A stretch of DNA of 64,000 bases from DASRDR01 sp963812945 [NCBI: uncultured Candidatus Rokubacteria bacterium]. Its GTDB lineage: Bacteria; Methylomirabilota; Methylomirabilia; Rokubacteriales. A program made the position numbers and the translations under genes. The stretch's first letter is position 1. Each line of letters starts with the position of its first letter. This document shows positions 22,469 to 32,077 of this stretch, in pieces. The notes under the pieces were generated by a model. The model was not told the DNA's origin. It worked only from the letters and a program-made list of their open reading frames with translations, and ran no database searches. The DNA lies in the NCBI GenBank assembly GCA_963812945.1, contig CAWEXD010000008.1:1488001-1552000 (forward strand), given 5' to 3'.

Positions 22469-24841
22469 TCAGGTGCGCGCGCGCAGGTAGAGGTAGCACC
22501 CGAGCGTCGCGAACAGCGCGTTCGCCGCCCAGGCCGCCACCAACGGCGGGAGGACCTCGGTCCGAGCGAGCGCCACTGCCGCCGAGTGCACGATGAAGTA
22601 CCCGAGCCCGAGAGCCAGGCACAGCGCGATCCCGATGACCCGGCCGCCGCGGGGCGACTGGAGGGCGAAGGGGATCCCGACCAGCACCATGATCGGGTGG
22701 GCGAGGGGAAAGGCGATCTTCGAGTAGAGGTCGACGAGGTACTTCTCGACCTTGTGCCCGGCGTCGCGCAGGCGCTCGATGTACTCGCTGAGCTCCGCGT
22801 AGTTCATGACGTCCGGCGCACGCGGCACCTGGGCGAAGTCCTGGTACCGCTCCGGCAGCCGGAGGGCCTGATCCCGGAACGTCTCCGCCCGGTCGGGCTG
22901 GCCGGCCCGGAACTCGCGCCGGACTCCCCGCGTCAGGCGCCAGGCGTCCTCCGCGTCCGACCACCGCATCTCCCGCGCGTCCCAGCGCTTCCGCATGACG
23001 AAGTCGTTGCCCAAGGACAGGATCGTGACGTCGTTCATCTGGCGGTCACGGGGGTCGAGGAGGCCGATGTGATAGATGCGGCTCTCCGCCGCGCCATCCT
23101 CCCGCCCGCGGTACCAGACCTCGGCGCGCTTGCGGAGCTCGGGCATGGTCCGGCGCTTGATCCTCGCCTCGTCGATCTCCACGGCGCGCCGGTTCAGGAA
23201 GGGCATCACGAACTCCTGGAAGCCGAGCGACCCCACCGTCACGAGCCCGGCCAGCCCGAGGATGGGAATGCTGACCCGGTAGAGGCTCACGCCGCCCGCC
23301 TTCAGCGCGGTGAGCTCGTTGCTGCGGGAGAGACCGAGGAAGAGGAGGATCGTGGACATCAGCATGACGATGTGGAGCCCCTGATACACGAAGGGCGGCG
23401 TCCGGTACACGAAGTGCAGCAGAATGAGGCCCAGGCCCGGCTTCAGGCGGAAGTACCGATCCAGTGTCGTCATCAGGTCGCCGACGATCACGACGACGGC
23501 CGCGAGGAAGATGCCGTAGACGAAAAGCGTGAGGAACTCCACGCTGAGGTACCGGTCGACGATGTGGAGCGCGTTGCTGCGCTGGATCCGGCGGACCCGG
23601 CCCCGCGGCCGGGCTCCCGAGGCGGCGGCCGCGCCGCCCGCCGGCGCTGCCCGCCGGCCGGTCCGCGCCCCGAGGCGCTGGCCCCAGGCGACCGCGGCCC
23701 AGAACCACCGCTGGACCAGCACGACCACCGGAATCGGGCGCTCGCGCAGGTTCGCGCGGAGCAGGTACAGGGCCACCGCGCCCACCACGATGTTCGGCCC
23801 CCACATCCCGAGCCAGGGCGGGATCCGTCTGTTGTCCCCGAGGTTCTCGCCGATCGTGAGGGCCACGTAGTAGAAGAGCACGATGGGGAGGAGCGCCACG
23901 AAGGCGCCCCAGCGGCCGCCGCGATGCGCGCGGATGCCCATCGGCACCCCCAGGACGCTGAACACCAGGCACGCCGCCGGGATCGCGAACTTCTTGTGGA
24001 TCTCCACCAGGTACGGGTTCGGGTTGCCCTTGTGCTGCGTCAACTGCTGGCTGGCGAGCAATAGCTCGGCGAGGCTCATCTCCCGGTCCCCCTTGGGCGC
24101 GTCCACTTGCTTGACCAGGGGGTTCTCCAGGACCAGCGTGATGTCGTACAGCCGGAAGCGCACCTCCCGGTACTTCTGGAGCGACTTCGGGTTGGTCTCG
24201 TGGATCGAGCCGTCCAGGAGCCGGAGCGTGACGCGGCGGGTCACCTCGTCCGACAAGAGCCGGCCCTCGCGCGCGGTGATGAACCGCTGCTCCTCCGGCT
24301 TCCGCTCGTCCGACACGAAGACGTTGCGCAGCGCGACCTGGTCCGGCGCGATCTCGTCCACGTAGATGACGAAGCTGCCGAAGGTGTCGTTGAAGACGCG
24401 CTCCTTCAGTCCCACCGTCGCCTGCGTGCGCACGATGTCGAAGACCAGCGACTTGAAGGCGTAGTTCGTCTTGGGGACGGAGTCGATCATCAGGTACCCG
24501 GTCAGGGCGGCCACCCCGAGCCCGAAGATCACCACGGGGCGGAGGAGCCGGAGCGGGCTGACCCCGCACGCCTTGAGCGCCACTACCTCCATGTCGGCCG
24601 ACAGGCGCCCGAACGCGATCAGGATCGCGAGCAGGAAGCCGATGGGGATCGTGAGCACCAGGATGGCGGGTGAGATGTAGACGAGGAGCATCAGGACCAG
24701 GTGGACCGGGACACCCTTGTTGATGATGAGATCGGTGAGATCGAAGATCCGGTCGATCAGCAGCAGGAACGTGAAGACGAACAGCCCCAGGAAGAACGGG
24801 GTGATGAGCTCCTTCCAGATGTAGCGGTCGAGGATCTTCAA
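22469..24841 (-). CDS. lptFG: LptF-LptG fused LPS export permease
   Basis: Inner-membrane half-transporters LptF and LptG, which extract LPS with the ATPase LptB, are encoded here as one uninterrupted 790-residue chain. Residues 1-375 are LptF (KILDRYIWKELITPFFLGLF, then FGRLSADMEVVALKACGVS and the periplasmic jellyroll with FVIYVDEI); an Arg/Ala/Gly linker covers about 375-425; residues 426-790 are LptG (HIVDRYLSVEFLTLFVYGIF, SRSNELTALKAGGVS). Each half has its six helices and conserved coupling helix. No stop and no ATG, GTG or TTG exists at the LptG boundary (about 23560), so a second initiation is unlikely. The start is TTG 24841, behind a good promoter. Confidence 0.92.
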   Translation of the reverse strand: MKILDRYIWKELITPFFLGLFVFTFLLLIDRIFDLTDLIINKGVPVHLVLMLLVYISPAILVLTIPIGFLLAILIAFGRLSADMEVVALKACGVSPLRLLRPVVIFGLGVAALTGYLMIDSVPKTNYAFKSLVFDIVRTQATVGLKERVFNDTFGSFVIYVDEIAPDQVALRNVFVSDERKPEEQRFITAREGRLLSDEVTRRVTLRLLDGSIHETNPKSLQKYREVRFRLYDITLVLENPLVKQVDAPKGDREMSLAELLLASQQLTQHKGNPNPYLVEIHKKFAIPAACLVFSVLGVPMGIRAHRGGRWGAFVALLPIVLFYYVALTIGENLGDNRRIPPWLGMWGPNIVVGAVALYLLRANLRERPIPVVVLVQRWFWAAVAWGQRLGARTGRRAAPAGGAAAASGARPRGRVRRIQRSNALHIVDRYLSVEFLTLFVYGIFLAAVVVIVGDLMTTLDRYFRLKPGLGLILLHFVYRTPPFVYQGLHIVMLMSTILLFLGLSRSNELTALKAGGVSLYRVSIPILGLAGLVTVGSLGFQEFVMPFLNRRAVEIDEARIKRRTMPELRKRAEVWYRGREDGAAESRIYHIGLLDPRDRQMNDVTILSLGNDFVMRKRWDAREMRWSDAEDAWRLTRGVRREFRAGQPDRAETFRDQALRLPERYQDFAQVPRAPDVMNYAELSEYIERLRDAGHKVEKYLVDLYSKIAFPLAHPIMVLVGIPFALQSPRGGRVIGIALCLALGLGYFIVHSAAVALARTEVLPPLVAAWAANALFATLGCYLYLRART

Positions 24842-24864
24842 GTGTGCTCGCGCCTTCGCGCTGC

Positions 24865-24893
24865 ATTCTACGGGAGGCGTCTCGGCGTGTAAA
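24865..24893 (-). promoter_or_regulatory. sigma-70 promoter of lptFG
   Basis: On the minus strand, TTTACA (24893-24888), exact 17-base spacer, TAGAAT (24870-24865). The start site would be near 24858, 17 bases or so before the TTG at 24841, with GAAGG between. This supports TTG 24841 as the lptFG start. Confidence 0.6.
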
Positions 24894-24909
24894 CGATTGA
24901 GGCCGATGC

Positions 24910-24915
24910 TAGAAT
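24910..24915 (+). promoter_or_regulatory. candidate -10 element of valS
   Basis: TAGAAT at 24910-24915, preceded by TGC (extended -10). It overlaps the first ATG of valS (24914), so if it is used, the transcript would start near 24922 and the GTG at 24923 would be a leaderless start. The -35 position (24887-24892) reads GTGTAA, which is poor. Confidence 0.4.
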
Positions 24916-27595
24916 GAGCGCCGTGTCGCCCGATTCGACGCCCGCCGCACAGCCGCCGGCGCCGCTCCCCGACCGGTACGACCCCCGTCAGGCGGAGGAC
25001 ACCTGGTACCGCGTCTGGGAGGAGCGGGGCTACTTCCGGGCCGATCCCTTCTCCAAGGCGAAGCCGTACTGCATCGTCATTCCTCCGCCGAACGTCACCG
25101 GCTCCCTCCACATCGGCCACGCGCTGAACAACACCCTCCAGGACATCCTCGTGCGCTGGAAGCGCATGGAAGGGTTCAACGTCCTCTGGCAGCCGGGTAC
25201 CGATCATGCGGGAATCGGGGCGCAGGTCGTCGTGGAGCGTCAGCTCGCCGCGGAGGGCCAGAGCCGCCAGGCTCTCGGGCGCGAGGCGTTCGTCCAGCGC
25301 GTGTGGAAGTGGAAGGAGGAGTCCGGCGGCACCATCCTCCGCCAGCTCCGGCGCCTGGGGGCCTCCTGCGACTGGGAGCGCGAGCGCTTCACGATGGACC
25401 CGGGCCTGTCGGCCGCCGTCCGGGAGGTCTTCGTCCGGCTCTGGGAGGAAGGCCTCATCTACCGGGGCGACTACATCGTCAACTGGTGCCCGCGGTGCGG
25501 CACGGTGCTGTCCGACCTCGAGGTCGAGTACGAGGAGCGCGCCGCCGAGCTCTACTACATCAAGTACGGACCGCTGTCGCTCGCCACCGTGCGTCCGGAG
25601 ACGAAGCTCGGCGACACCGCCATCGCCGTCAACCCGAAGGACCGGCGCTACGCGGCGTACGTCGGGAAGGAGCTCGAGATCCCGTCGGTCGAGGGGACGA
25701 TCCGGATGAAGGTCCTCGCCGACGCCGCGGTCGATCCGAAGTTCGGGACCGGCGTCATCAAGGTCACGCCGGCGCACGATCCGGCCGACTTCGAGATCGG
25801 GCGGCGCCACGGGCTCGAGGTCCGCCAGGTGATCGGGTTCGACGGCAAGATGAACGAGCGCGCCGGCAAGTACGCGGGGCTCGACCGGTTCGAGACGCGG
25901 CGGCGAATCGTCGAGGACCTGACGGCGCTCGGGCTCATCGAGAAGGTCGAGCCGTACCAGCACCGAGTCGGGGTCTGCTACCGGTGCAAGACGGTCCTCG
26001 AGCCGCTCGTGTCCAAGCAGTGGTACGTCCGGATGAAGCCGCTCGCCGACCGGGCGCTCAAGGCGGTCCGGGACGGGCGGACCCGCATCACGCCCCGGAG
26101 CTGGACCAAGACTTACAACGCCTGGCTCACGAACATCCGGGACTGGTGCATCTCCCGCCAGCTCTGGTGGGGGCACCGCCTGCCGGTCTGGTACTGCGAC
26201 GCGGAGGGCACGCTGCACGTGTCCCGCGAGGACCTCACCGAGTGCCCCGCCTGCCGCGGGCCGCTCCGCCGGGACGAGGACGTCCTCGACACCTGGTTCT
26301 CGTCGGGCCTCTGGCCCTTCTCGACCCTCGGCTGGCCCCAGGACACGGCGGAGCTCAAGACGTTCTATCCGACGTCCTGTCTCGTCACCGCCTACGACAT
26401 CATCTTCTTCTGGGTCGCGAAGATGATGATGCTCGGCCTCCACTTCATGGAGGAGATCCCGTTCCGCGACGTCTACATCCACGCCCTGGTCCGCGACATG
26501 GAAGGGCAGAAGATGTCGAAGTCGAAGGGGAACGTGGTCGACCCGCTCGACGTCATGGAGCAGTTCGGCACCGACGCGCTCCGGTTCACGCTGACGGCGC
26601 TCGCGGCCCAGGGCCGGGAGATCCGCCTCTCGAACGACCGCATCGAGGGCTACCGGAACTTCGCGAACAAGCTCTGGAACGCGGCGCGCTTCGTGCTCTC
26701 GAACCTCGACGGCTACCGCCCGGCGCTCGCGCGCAAGGCGCCGCCGACCCTGGCCGAGCGCTGGATCATGAGCCGTCTCCACGGGACCATCCTCGACACG
26801 CGCCAGGCGCTGTCGAAGTATCGCTTCAACGACGCCGCGAGCGCCATCTACCAGTTCCTCTGGCACGACTACTGCGACTGGTACCTCGAGTGGTCGAAGC
26901 TCACGCTCTACCGCGGGGAGGATCCGGCCGCCCGGGCGCGCACCCAGGCGACGCTCCTCGACGTGCTGGAGACGACGCTCCGCCTCCTGCACCCGATCAT
27001 GCCGTTCATCACGGAGGAGATCTGGCAGCGGCTCCCGAAGAGCCGCACCGCGGCGCCGAGCATCATGATCGCGCGGTACCCGCGCATGCAGAAGCGGCAT
27101 CGGGACGCCTCCGCCGAGGCCGACATCGCGCCCGTCGTGGCCGTCATCTCGGGGATCCGCAGCATCCGCAGCGAGTTCCAGATCCCGCCGTCGCGGACCT
27201 TGTCCGTGACCATCAGGCCGTCGGCGGCCGCGGAGGCGACGCTCCGGGCCGAGTGGGCCGCCATCGGGGCCCTGGGCCGGGCCGAGGTGCGCGTCGATCC
27301 CGGCGCCGAGCGGGCCGCCGACGCGGCGCTGAAGGTGGTGGAGGGCTCGGAGATCCTGGTCTCGCTCGCCGGCGTGGTCGACGTCGAGGCCGAGCGGGGA
27401 CGCCTGGGCAAGGAGCTCCGGAAGGCCGAGGAAGAGCTCTCGCGCATCGAGGCGAAGCTCGCGCGCGAGGACTTCCGGCTGCGGGCCCCCGCCGAGGTCG
27501 TCGCGCGCGAGGAGGTCCGGCGAGCCGAGACCGTCGCGCTCCGGGAAAAGCTCCGTGACGGGCTGGAGCGACTCGATGCCCTCGCCGCCCCATGA
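24914..27595 (+). CDS. valS: valyl-tRNA synthetase
   Basis: Class I synthetase charging tRNA-Val. Of 893 residues: PPPNVTGSLHIGHALNNTL with the HIGH motif near residue 66, the CP1 editing domain (about 200-380, with VRPETKLGDTAIAVNP and TPAHDPADFEIGRRH), a zinc-binding-type CPAC region, KMSKSKGNVVDP near 533, an anticodon-binding helical domain, and a C-terminal coiled-coil arm (from about 820, EAERGRLGKELRKAEEELSR). ATG 24914 coincides with a likely -10 element; GTG 24923, three codons on, is an alternative leaderless start. Overlaps birA by 20 bases. Confidence 0.96.
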   Translation: MSAVSPDSTPAAQPPAPLPDRYDPRQAEDTWYRVWEERGYFRADPFSKAKPYCIVIPPPNVTGSLHIGHALNNTLQDILVRWKRMEGFNVLWQPGTDHAGIGAQVVVERQLAAEGQSRQALGREAFVQRVWKWKEESGGTILRQLRRLGASCDWERERFTMDPGLSAAVREVFVRLWEEGLIYRGDYIVNWCPRCGTVLSDLEVEYEERAAELYYIKYGPLSLATVRPETKLGDTAIAVNPKDRRYAAYVGKELEIPSVEGTIRMKVLADAAVDPKFGTGVIKVTPAHDPADFEIGRRHGLEVRQVIGFDGKMNERAGKYAGLDRFETRRRIVEDLTALGLIEKVEPYQHRVGVCYRCKTVLEPLVSKQWYVRMKPLADRALKAVRDGRTRITPRSWTKTYNAWLTNIRDWCISRQLWWGHRLPVWYCDAEGTLHVSREDLTECPACRGPLRRDEDVLDTWFSSGLWPFSTLGWPQDTAELKTFYPTSCLVTAYDIIFFWVAKMMMLGLHFMEEIPFRDVYIHALVRDMEGQKMSKSKGNVVDPLDVMEQFGTDALRFTLTALAAQGREIRLSNDRIEGYRNFANKLWNAARFVLSNLDGYRPALARKAPPTLAERWIMSRLHGTILDTRQALSKYRFNDAASAIYQFLWHDYCDWYLEWSKLTLYRGEDPAARARTQATLLDVLETTLRLLHPIMPFITEEIWQRLPKSRTAAPSIMIARYPRMQKRHRDASAEADIAPVVAVISGIRSIRSEFQIPPSRTLSVTIRPSAAAEATLRAEWAAIGALGRAEVRVDPGAERAADAALKVVEGSEILVSLAGVVDVEAERGRLGKELRKAEEELSRIEAKLAREDFRLRAPAEVVAREEVRRAETVALREKLRDGLERLDALAAP

Positions 27596-28391
27596 GCCCG
27601 TTCTCGACGCCGCGCTGACGGGCACGCTCGCCGGCTGCCTCACCGGGGGCCGCCTGGCCGGGCCGCTCCGCGCGTACCGCTCCATCCCGTCGACCCAGGC
27701 GCTCGCCCGCGCGTGGGCGGAGACCGGGGCCCCGGAGGGCGCCGTGGTGCTCGCGGACCACCAGACGGAGGGGCGAGGCCGGCGCGGGCGAGCGTGGACC
27801 GCGCCGCCCGGGACGGCCCTCCTCTTCTCGGTGATCCTGCGCCCGCGGCTGCCCGTCGTCCGCTGGCCGGAGATCCCGCTGGCGGCCGGCTGCGCGGTCG
27901 CCGAGGCCCTGGAGAGGGCGGCCGGGGTCACCGCGGCCCTCAAGTGGCCGAACGACGTCCTGGTCGCCGGCCGGAAGCTCGCGGGCATCCTCGCCGAGGG
28001 CGTCGCCGGCACGCCGCCCCTCGTGGTCCTGGGCGTCGGCGTGAACGTCTCGCAGGGCGAGGCGGACTGGCCCCCCGACCTGGCCGGGCGGGCGCGGTCG
28101 CTGGCGGACCTGGCCGCGCCCATCACGCGCGCCGAGCTCCTGGGCGCGGTCCTCGCACGCCTGGAGGCCTGGTACGGGACGCTCCACGACGAGGGGTTCG
28201 AGCCCGTGCGGGCCGCGTGGCGGCTCCGGGGCCTCCTCGGCACCCGCGTCGCGCTCCCCGCGGGGGAGGGGACCGCGGTGGATCTCGCCCCCGGGGGCGA
28301 GCTGGTCGTCCGGCGCGAGGATGGGCGGACCGTCCTCCTGGTCACGGCGGAGGACGGGCGCGCCCGGCCCGTCCCGGCGGGCGCGCGCTGA
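27576..28391 (+). CDS. birA: biotin--protein ligase (BirA catalytic type)
   Basis: Attaches biotin to the carrier lysine of enzymes such as acetyl-CoA carboxylase. The 271-residue protein has the catalytic domain: IPSTQALARAW, DHQTEGRGRRGRAWTAPPGTALLFS (in two pieces, with GRGRRGR the biotinyl-AMP loop), ALKWPNDVLVAGRKLAGIL and VLGVGVNV, then the small SH3-like C-terminal domain. There is no N-terminal winged helix, so it is a class I enzyme that does not act as a DNA-binding repressor. ATG 27576 overlaps valS; its TGA overlaps the coaX ATG. Confidence 0.93.
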   Translation: MPSPPHEPVLDAALTGTLAGCLTGGRLAGPLRAYRSIPSTQALARAWAETGAPEGAVVLADHQTEGRGRRGRAWTAPPGTALLFSVILRPRLPVVRWPEIPLAAGCAVAEALERAAGVTAALKWPNDVLVAGRKLAGILAEGVAGTPPLVVLGVGVNVSQGEADWPPDLAGRARSLADLAAPITRAELLGAVLARLEAWYGTLHDEGFEPVRAAWRLRGLLGTRVALPAGEGTAVDLAPGGELVVRREDGRTVLLVTAEDGRARPVPAGAR

Positions 28392-29194
28392 TGCTCCTCG
28401 CCGTCGACGTCGGCAACACCAACGTGAAGCTCGGAGTGTACGACGGCCAAGCGCTCGTCGCCTCGTGGCGCCTCACGACGCGGCGCGAGCAGACGGCGGA
28501 CGAGTACGGGGTCTTCACCCACACGATGCTCCGGAGCCGGGGTCTCGAGCCCGCGCGCGTCGCCGAGATGGCGATCTCCTCGACGGTGCCGGCCATCCAG
28601 CGGACGCTGGAGGACATGGCCGGCCGCTACTTCAGCCTGTCGCCGTTCGTGGTCGAGCCCGGCGTCAACGTCACGTTGCCCATGCGCGTCGACTACCCAC
28701 GCGAGGTCGGTCCCGACCGCGTCGTCAAGGTCGTGGCCGCCGTGGAGCTCTACGGGCCGCCGCTGATCATCATCGACTTCGGGACCGCGACGACCTTCGA
28801 GTGCGTGGCGGCCGACGGCGCGTTCATCGGGGGCGCGATCGCGCCGGGCATCTCGACGGCCGCCGAGGCGCTGACCGCACGGGCGGCGCGCCTCTTTCGG
28901 GTGGATCTCTCGCGGCCGCCGACCGCCATCGGCACGAACACCGTGACCAACATCCAGTCGGGAATCGTCTACGGCTACGCGGGGCTCGTCGACGGGCTGG
29001 TCGCCCGGATGCGGGCCGAGATGACGGGGGCGCCGCGGGTGGTGGCGACCGGCGGCCTCGTGGGCCTCATGGAGGGGCTCGCCACCGCGATCGACGTCGT
29101 GAACCCGCATCTCACGCTCGAGGGCCTCCGGATCGCGTGCGCCCGCGCCCGGCGCACGCCCCCGGGGAGCGCGGAGCGCGGGCCGGCCGCTTGA
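28391..29194 (+). CDS. coaX: type III pantothenate kinase
   Basis: First step of coenzyme A synthesis, phosphorylating pantothenate. The 267-residue CoaX has LLAVDVGNTNVKLGVYDG (phosphate-1 motif, residues 2-18), DRVVKVVAA, the IIDFGTATTFECV motif (about 126-138), GGAIAPGI and VATGGL near the C terminus, the ASKHA-fold kinase pattern. Length is typical. The arrangement birA-coaX is common; start codon overlaps the birA stop as TGATG. Confidence 0.95.
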   Translation: MLLAVDVGNTNVKLGVYDGQALVASWRLTTRREQTADEYGVFTHTMLRSRGLEPARVAEMAISSTVPAIQRTLEDMAGRYFSLSPFVVEPGVNVTLPMRVDYPREVGPDRVVKVVAAVELYGPPLIIIDFGTATTFECVAADGAFIGGAIAPGISTAAEALTARAARLFRVDLSRPPTAIGTNTVTNIQSGIVYGYAGLVDGLVARMRAEMTGAPRVVATGGLVGLMEGLATAIDVVNPHLTLEGLRIACARARRTPPGSAERGPAA

Positions 29195-29220
29195 CACGCG
29201 GGTGACCGGCCTCCTATACT
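29191..29220 (+). promoter_or_regulatory. sigma-70 promoter of the guaB3-guaA operon
   Basis: A perfect TTGACA (29191-29196), 18-base spacer and TATACT (29215-29220), the strongest match to the consensus in the window. It overlaps the coaX stop codon (29192-29194). The predicted leader of about 68 bases before the guaB3 ATG has some imperfect dyad symmetry around 29232-29262 but no purine riboswitch that I can recognise. Confidence 0.65.
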
Positions 29221-29294
29221 TTCCCAACATCTAGTGGCGGACCGCTGATCCGGTCACTACCGGTGGGGCGCGAGGGGCAGGGAGGAGAGCCGGC

Positions 29295-30455
29295 ATGGGC
29301 ATGTGGGTGGGCCGTGGGCGCAAGGCTCGCGTCGCGTACGGATTCGACGACATCGCGCTGGTCCCGGGCACCGTCACGATCAACCCGAACGAGGTCGACG
29401 TGTCATGGGAGCTCTGCGGCCGGCGCATCGAGCTCCCGATCATCGCGGCGGCGATGGACGGTGTCACCGACGCGCGCTTCGCGATCGAGATGGGCCGCCT
29501 CGGGGGGCTGGCCGTCCTCAACCTGGAGGGCGTCCAGACTCGGTACGAGAGCCCCGAGGAGGTGATCGAGCAGATCATCTCCTCGTCGGCCGAGGAGGCC
29601 ACCCGGATCATCCAGTCGATCTACGGGGAGCCCATCAAGGAGGAGCTGGTCCACCGCCGCGTCAGCGAGATCAAGAAGGGGGGCGCCTCGGTCATCGTGT
29701 CGGCGATCCCCCAGCGGGCCATGCGGTTCGCCAAGCTGGCCGAGGACGCCGGCGCCGACTTCTTCATCGTCCAGTCGACCGTCTCGACCGCGCGTCACGT
29801 CGCCACCGAGTACGAGCCCCTCGACTTCCGCCGCCTGAAGCGGGAGCTGTCCATCCCGCTGATCGTCGGCAACTGCGTCACCTACGAGGCGACGCTGGAG
29901 CTGATGCAGACCGGCGTCGACGGCCTCCTGATCGGGGTCGGGCCGGGCGCGGCCTGCACCTCCCGCGAGGTCCTCGGGCTCGGGGTCCCCCAGATCACGG
30001 CCACCGCGGACTCGGCGGCCGCGCGCGATTTCTACTACAAGCAGGCCGGACGCTACGTGCCGATCATCACCGACGGCGGCATGTCGACCGGCGGGGACAT
30101 CTGCAAGGCCCTGGCGGCGGGCGCCGACGCGGTCATGATCGGCTCCGCCTTCGCGCGGGCCATCGAGGCGCCGGGGCGCGGCTACCACTGGGGCATGGCG
30201 ACGCCCCACTCGAACCTCCCGCGCGGCACGCGCATCCGCGTCGGGGTCGTCGGGTCGCTCGAGCAGATCCTGTTCGGGCCTGCCTTCACCGACGACGGCA
30301 CGCTGAACCTCATGGGCGCCCTGCGGACGTGCATGGGGTCGGTCGGCGCCGCCACGATCCGAGAGCTCCAGATGACGGAGCTCATCATCGCGCCGGCGAT
30401 CAAGACGGAGGGCAAGATCTTCCAAAAGGCACAGCGCGTCGGCATGGGCAAGTAG
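29295..30455 (+). CDS. guaB3: GuaB3-type IMP dehydrogenase family protein
   Basis: An IMP dehydrogenase/GMP reductase superfamily TIM barrel of 386 residues without the CBS pair. The start ([20 protein letters not shown]) and [13 protein letters not shown] match the GuaB3 subgroup known from actinobacteria and cyanobacteria. The active-site loop [15 protein letters not shown] retains the catalytic Cys (about 221), and [20 protein letters not shown] is the phosphate site. The product should be XMP made from IMP, as substrate for the GuaA encoded just downstream, but whether GuaB3 enzymes do this is less well established than for GuaB. ATG 29295 follows GGGAGGAG. Confidence 0.88.
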   Translation: MGMWVGRGRKARVAYGFDDIALVPGTVTINPNEVDVSWELCGRRIELPIIAAAMDGVTDARFAIEMGRLGGLAVLNLEGVQTRYESPEEVIEQIISSSAEEATRIIQSIYGEPIKEELVHRRVSEIKKGGASVIVSAIPQRAMRFAKLAEDAGADFFIVQSTVSTARHVATEYEPLDFRRLKRELSIPLIVGNCVTYEATLELMQTGVDGLLIGVGPGAACTSREVLGLGVPQITATADSAAARDFYYKQAGRYVPIITDGGMSTGGDICKALAAGADAVMIGSAFARAIEAPGRGYHWGMATPHSNLPRGTRIRVGVVGSLEQILFGPAFTDDGTLNLMGALRTCMGSVGAATIRELQMTELIIAPAIKTEGKIFQKAQRVGMGK

Positions 30456-30504
30456 CGCGGGGACCGTGGCCCCCGCCACCCGCCCCGCGGGAGACGATCG
30501 TCGC

Positions 30505-32046
30505 ATGGACAAGGTCGCGGTCGTCGACTACGGCTCGCAGTACACGCAGCTCATCGCCCGGCGCATCCGCGAGGCAGGGGTCTACTCCGAGATCTTCCCG
30601 CCGACGGCGCCGCTCGAGCGCATCCTCGCCCACCAGGCCGTCGTCCTCTCCGGCGGGCCCGCCAGCGTGTACGACGAGGGCGCCCCGCTGCCGCCCGCCG
30701 CGCTGTTCACCGCGGGCGTGCCGGTGCTCGGCATCTGCTACGGCATGCAGGCGATGGCCCGGATCCTGGGCGGCACGGTCGAGCCGAGCCCCCACCGGGA
30801 GTACGGGCGGGCCGAGGTGGCCCTCCAGGGCCCGGACCTCCTCTTCGACCGGGTCCGGCCGGACGCCGCGACCGGGGGGGTCACCGTCTGGATGAGCCAC
30901 GGCGACACGGTCCTCGCCCCGCCCCCGGGCTTCCGCTCGCTCGCGACCACGGCCAACAGCCCGGTGGCGGCGATGGTCGCTCCGGAGCGACGGCTCTACG
31001 CCGTGCAGTTCCACCCCGAGGTCGCGCACACGCCGCAGGGCCAGATCGTGCTCGAGAACTTCCTCTTCAACGTCGCCGGGCTGAAGGCCGGCTGGTCGAT
31101 GAGCTCCTTCGTCGACCAGGCCGTGGAGTCGGTCCGGGCGACGGTCGGCCGGGAGCGCGTCCTCTGCGCGCTCTCGGGCGGCGTCGACTCGGCGGTCACC
31201 GCCGCGCTCGTCCACCGGGCGATCGGCGACCAGCTCCAGTGCGTCTTCGTGGACAACGGGCTCCTCCGCAACGGGGAAGGGGCCACCGTCCGGCGGACCT
31301 TCCAGGACCGCTTCGGGATGCGGCTCCTCTACGTCGACGCGGCCGCGCGCTTCGTGGAGCGGCTCCGGAGCGTGACCGACCCCGAGCAGAAGCGCAAGCT
31401 GATCGGCGCCGAGTTCATCGCCGTCTTCCAGGAAGAGGCGGAGCGGCTGGGCACGATCCCGTTCCTCGCCCAGGGCACGCTCTACCCGGACGTGATCGAG
31501 TCCACGTCGTTCCGCGGCCCCTCGGCGACGATCAAGACCCACCACAACGTCGGCGGCCTCCCGGAGGACCTCCGGTTCCGGCTGGTGGAGCCGCTCCGCG
31601 AGCTGTTCAAGGACGAGGTGCGGGTCCTCGGCGAGCTCCTCGGCCTCCCGCCGGAGATCGTCTGGCGCCAGCCCTTCCCCGGGCCCGGACTGGCCGTGCG
31701 GATCCTGGGAGAGGTGACCGAGGAGCGGCTCGCCGTGGTCCGCGACGCGGACACCGTGGTCCAGGAGGAGATCGAGGGCGCCGGCCTCGGGCGCGGGCTC
31801 TGGCAGGCGTTCGCCGTGCTCCTCCCGGTCCGGACCGTGGGGGTGATGGGCGATTTCCGCACGTACGCCCAGGTCGTCGCGCTCCGGGCGGTCGTGAGCC
31901 AGGACGCGATGACCGCCGACTGGGCGCGGCTCCCGTACGAGGTCCTGGCTCGGATCTCGACGCGGATCATCAACGAGGTCAAGGGCGTGAACCGGGTCGT
32001 CTACGACATCTCCTCCAAGCCGCCGAGCACCATCGAGTGGGAGTGA
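30505..32046 (+). CDS. guaA: GMP synthase (glutamine-hydrolysing)
   Basis: Amidates XMP to GMP. The 513-residue protein has an N-terminal class I glutaminase with the nucleophile in [10 protein letters not shown] (Cys about 78), FHPEV (about 169), then the ATP pyrophosphatase domain starting at the PP-loop [14 protein letters not shown] (about 224) and the dimerisation domain with [15 protein letters not shown] and the C-terminal [12 protein letters not shown] 30505 starts the conserved [19 protein letters not shown]; the GTG 13 codons upstream is less likely. Follows guaB3 by 49 bases. Confidence 0.96.
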   Translation: MDKVAVVDYGSQYTQLIARRIREAGVYSEIFPPTAPLERILAHQAVVLSGGPASVYDEGAPLPPAALFTAGVPVLGICYGMQAMARILGGTVEPSPHREYGRAEVALQGPDLLFDRVRPDAATGGVTVWMSHGDTVLAPPPGFRSLATTANSPVAAMVAPERRLYAVQFHPEVAHTPQGQIVLENFLFNVAGLKAGWSMSSFVDQAVESVRATVGRERVLCALSGGVDSAVTAALVHRAIGDQLQCVFVDNGLLRNGEGATVRRTFQDRFGMRLLYVDAAARFVERLRSVTDPEQKRKLIGAEFIAVFQEEAERLGTIPFLAQGTLYPDVIESTSFRGPSATIKTHHNVGGLPEDLRFRLVEPLRELFKDEVRVLGELLGLPPEIVWRQPFPGPGLAVRILGEVTEERLAVVRDADTVVQEEIEGAGLGRGLWQAFAVLLPVRTVGVMGDFRTYAQVVALRAVVSQDAMTADWARLPYEVLARISTRIINEVKGVNRVVYDISSKPPSTIEWE

Positions 32047-32077
32047 CCGCCCTGACGCAGAGGAGCGAGCTCGCGCG

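Noticed and set aside
29221-29294. Possible purine riboswitch before guaB3
   Set aside because: Some dyad symmetry but no three-way junction or conserved loop-loop residues.
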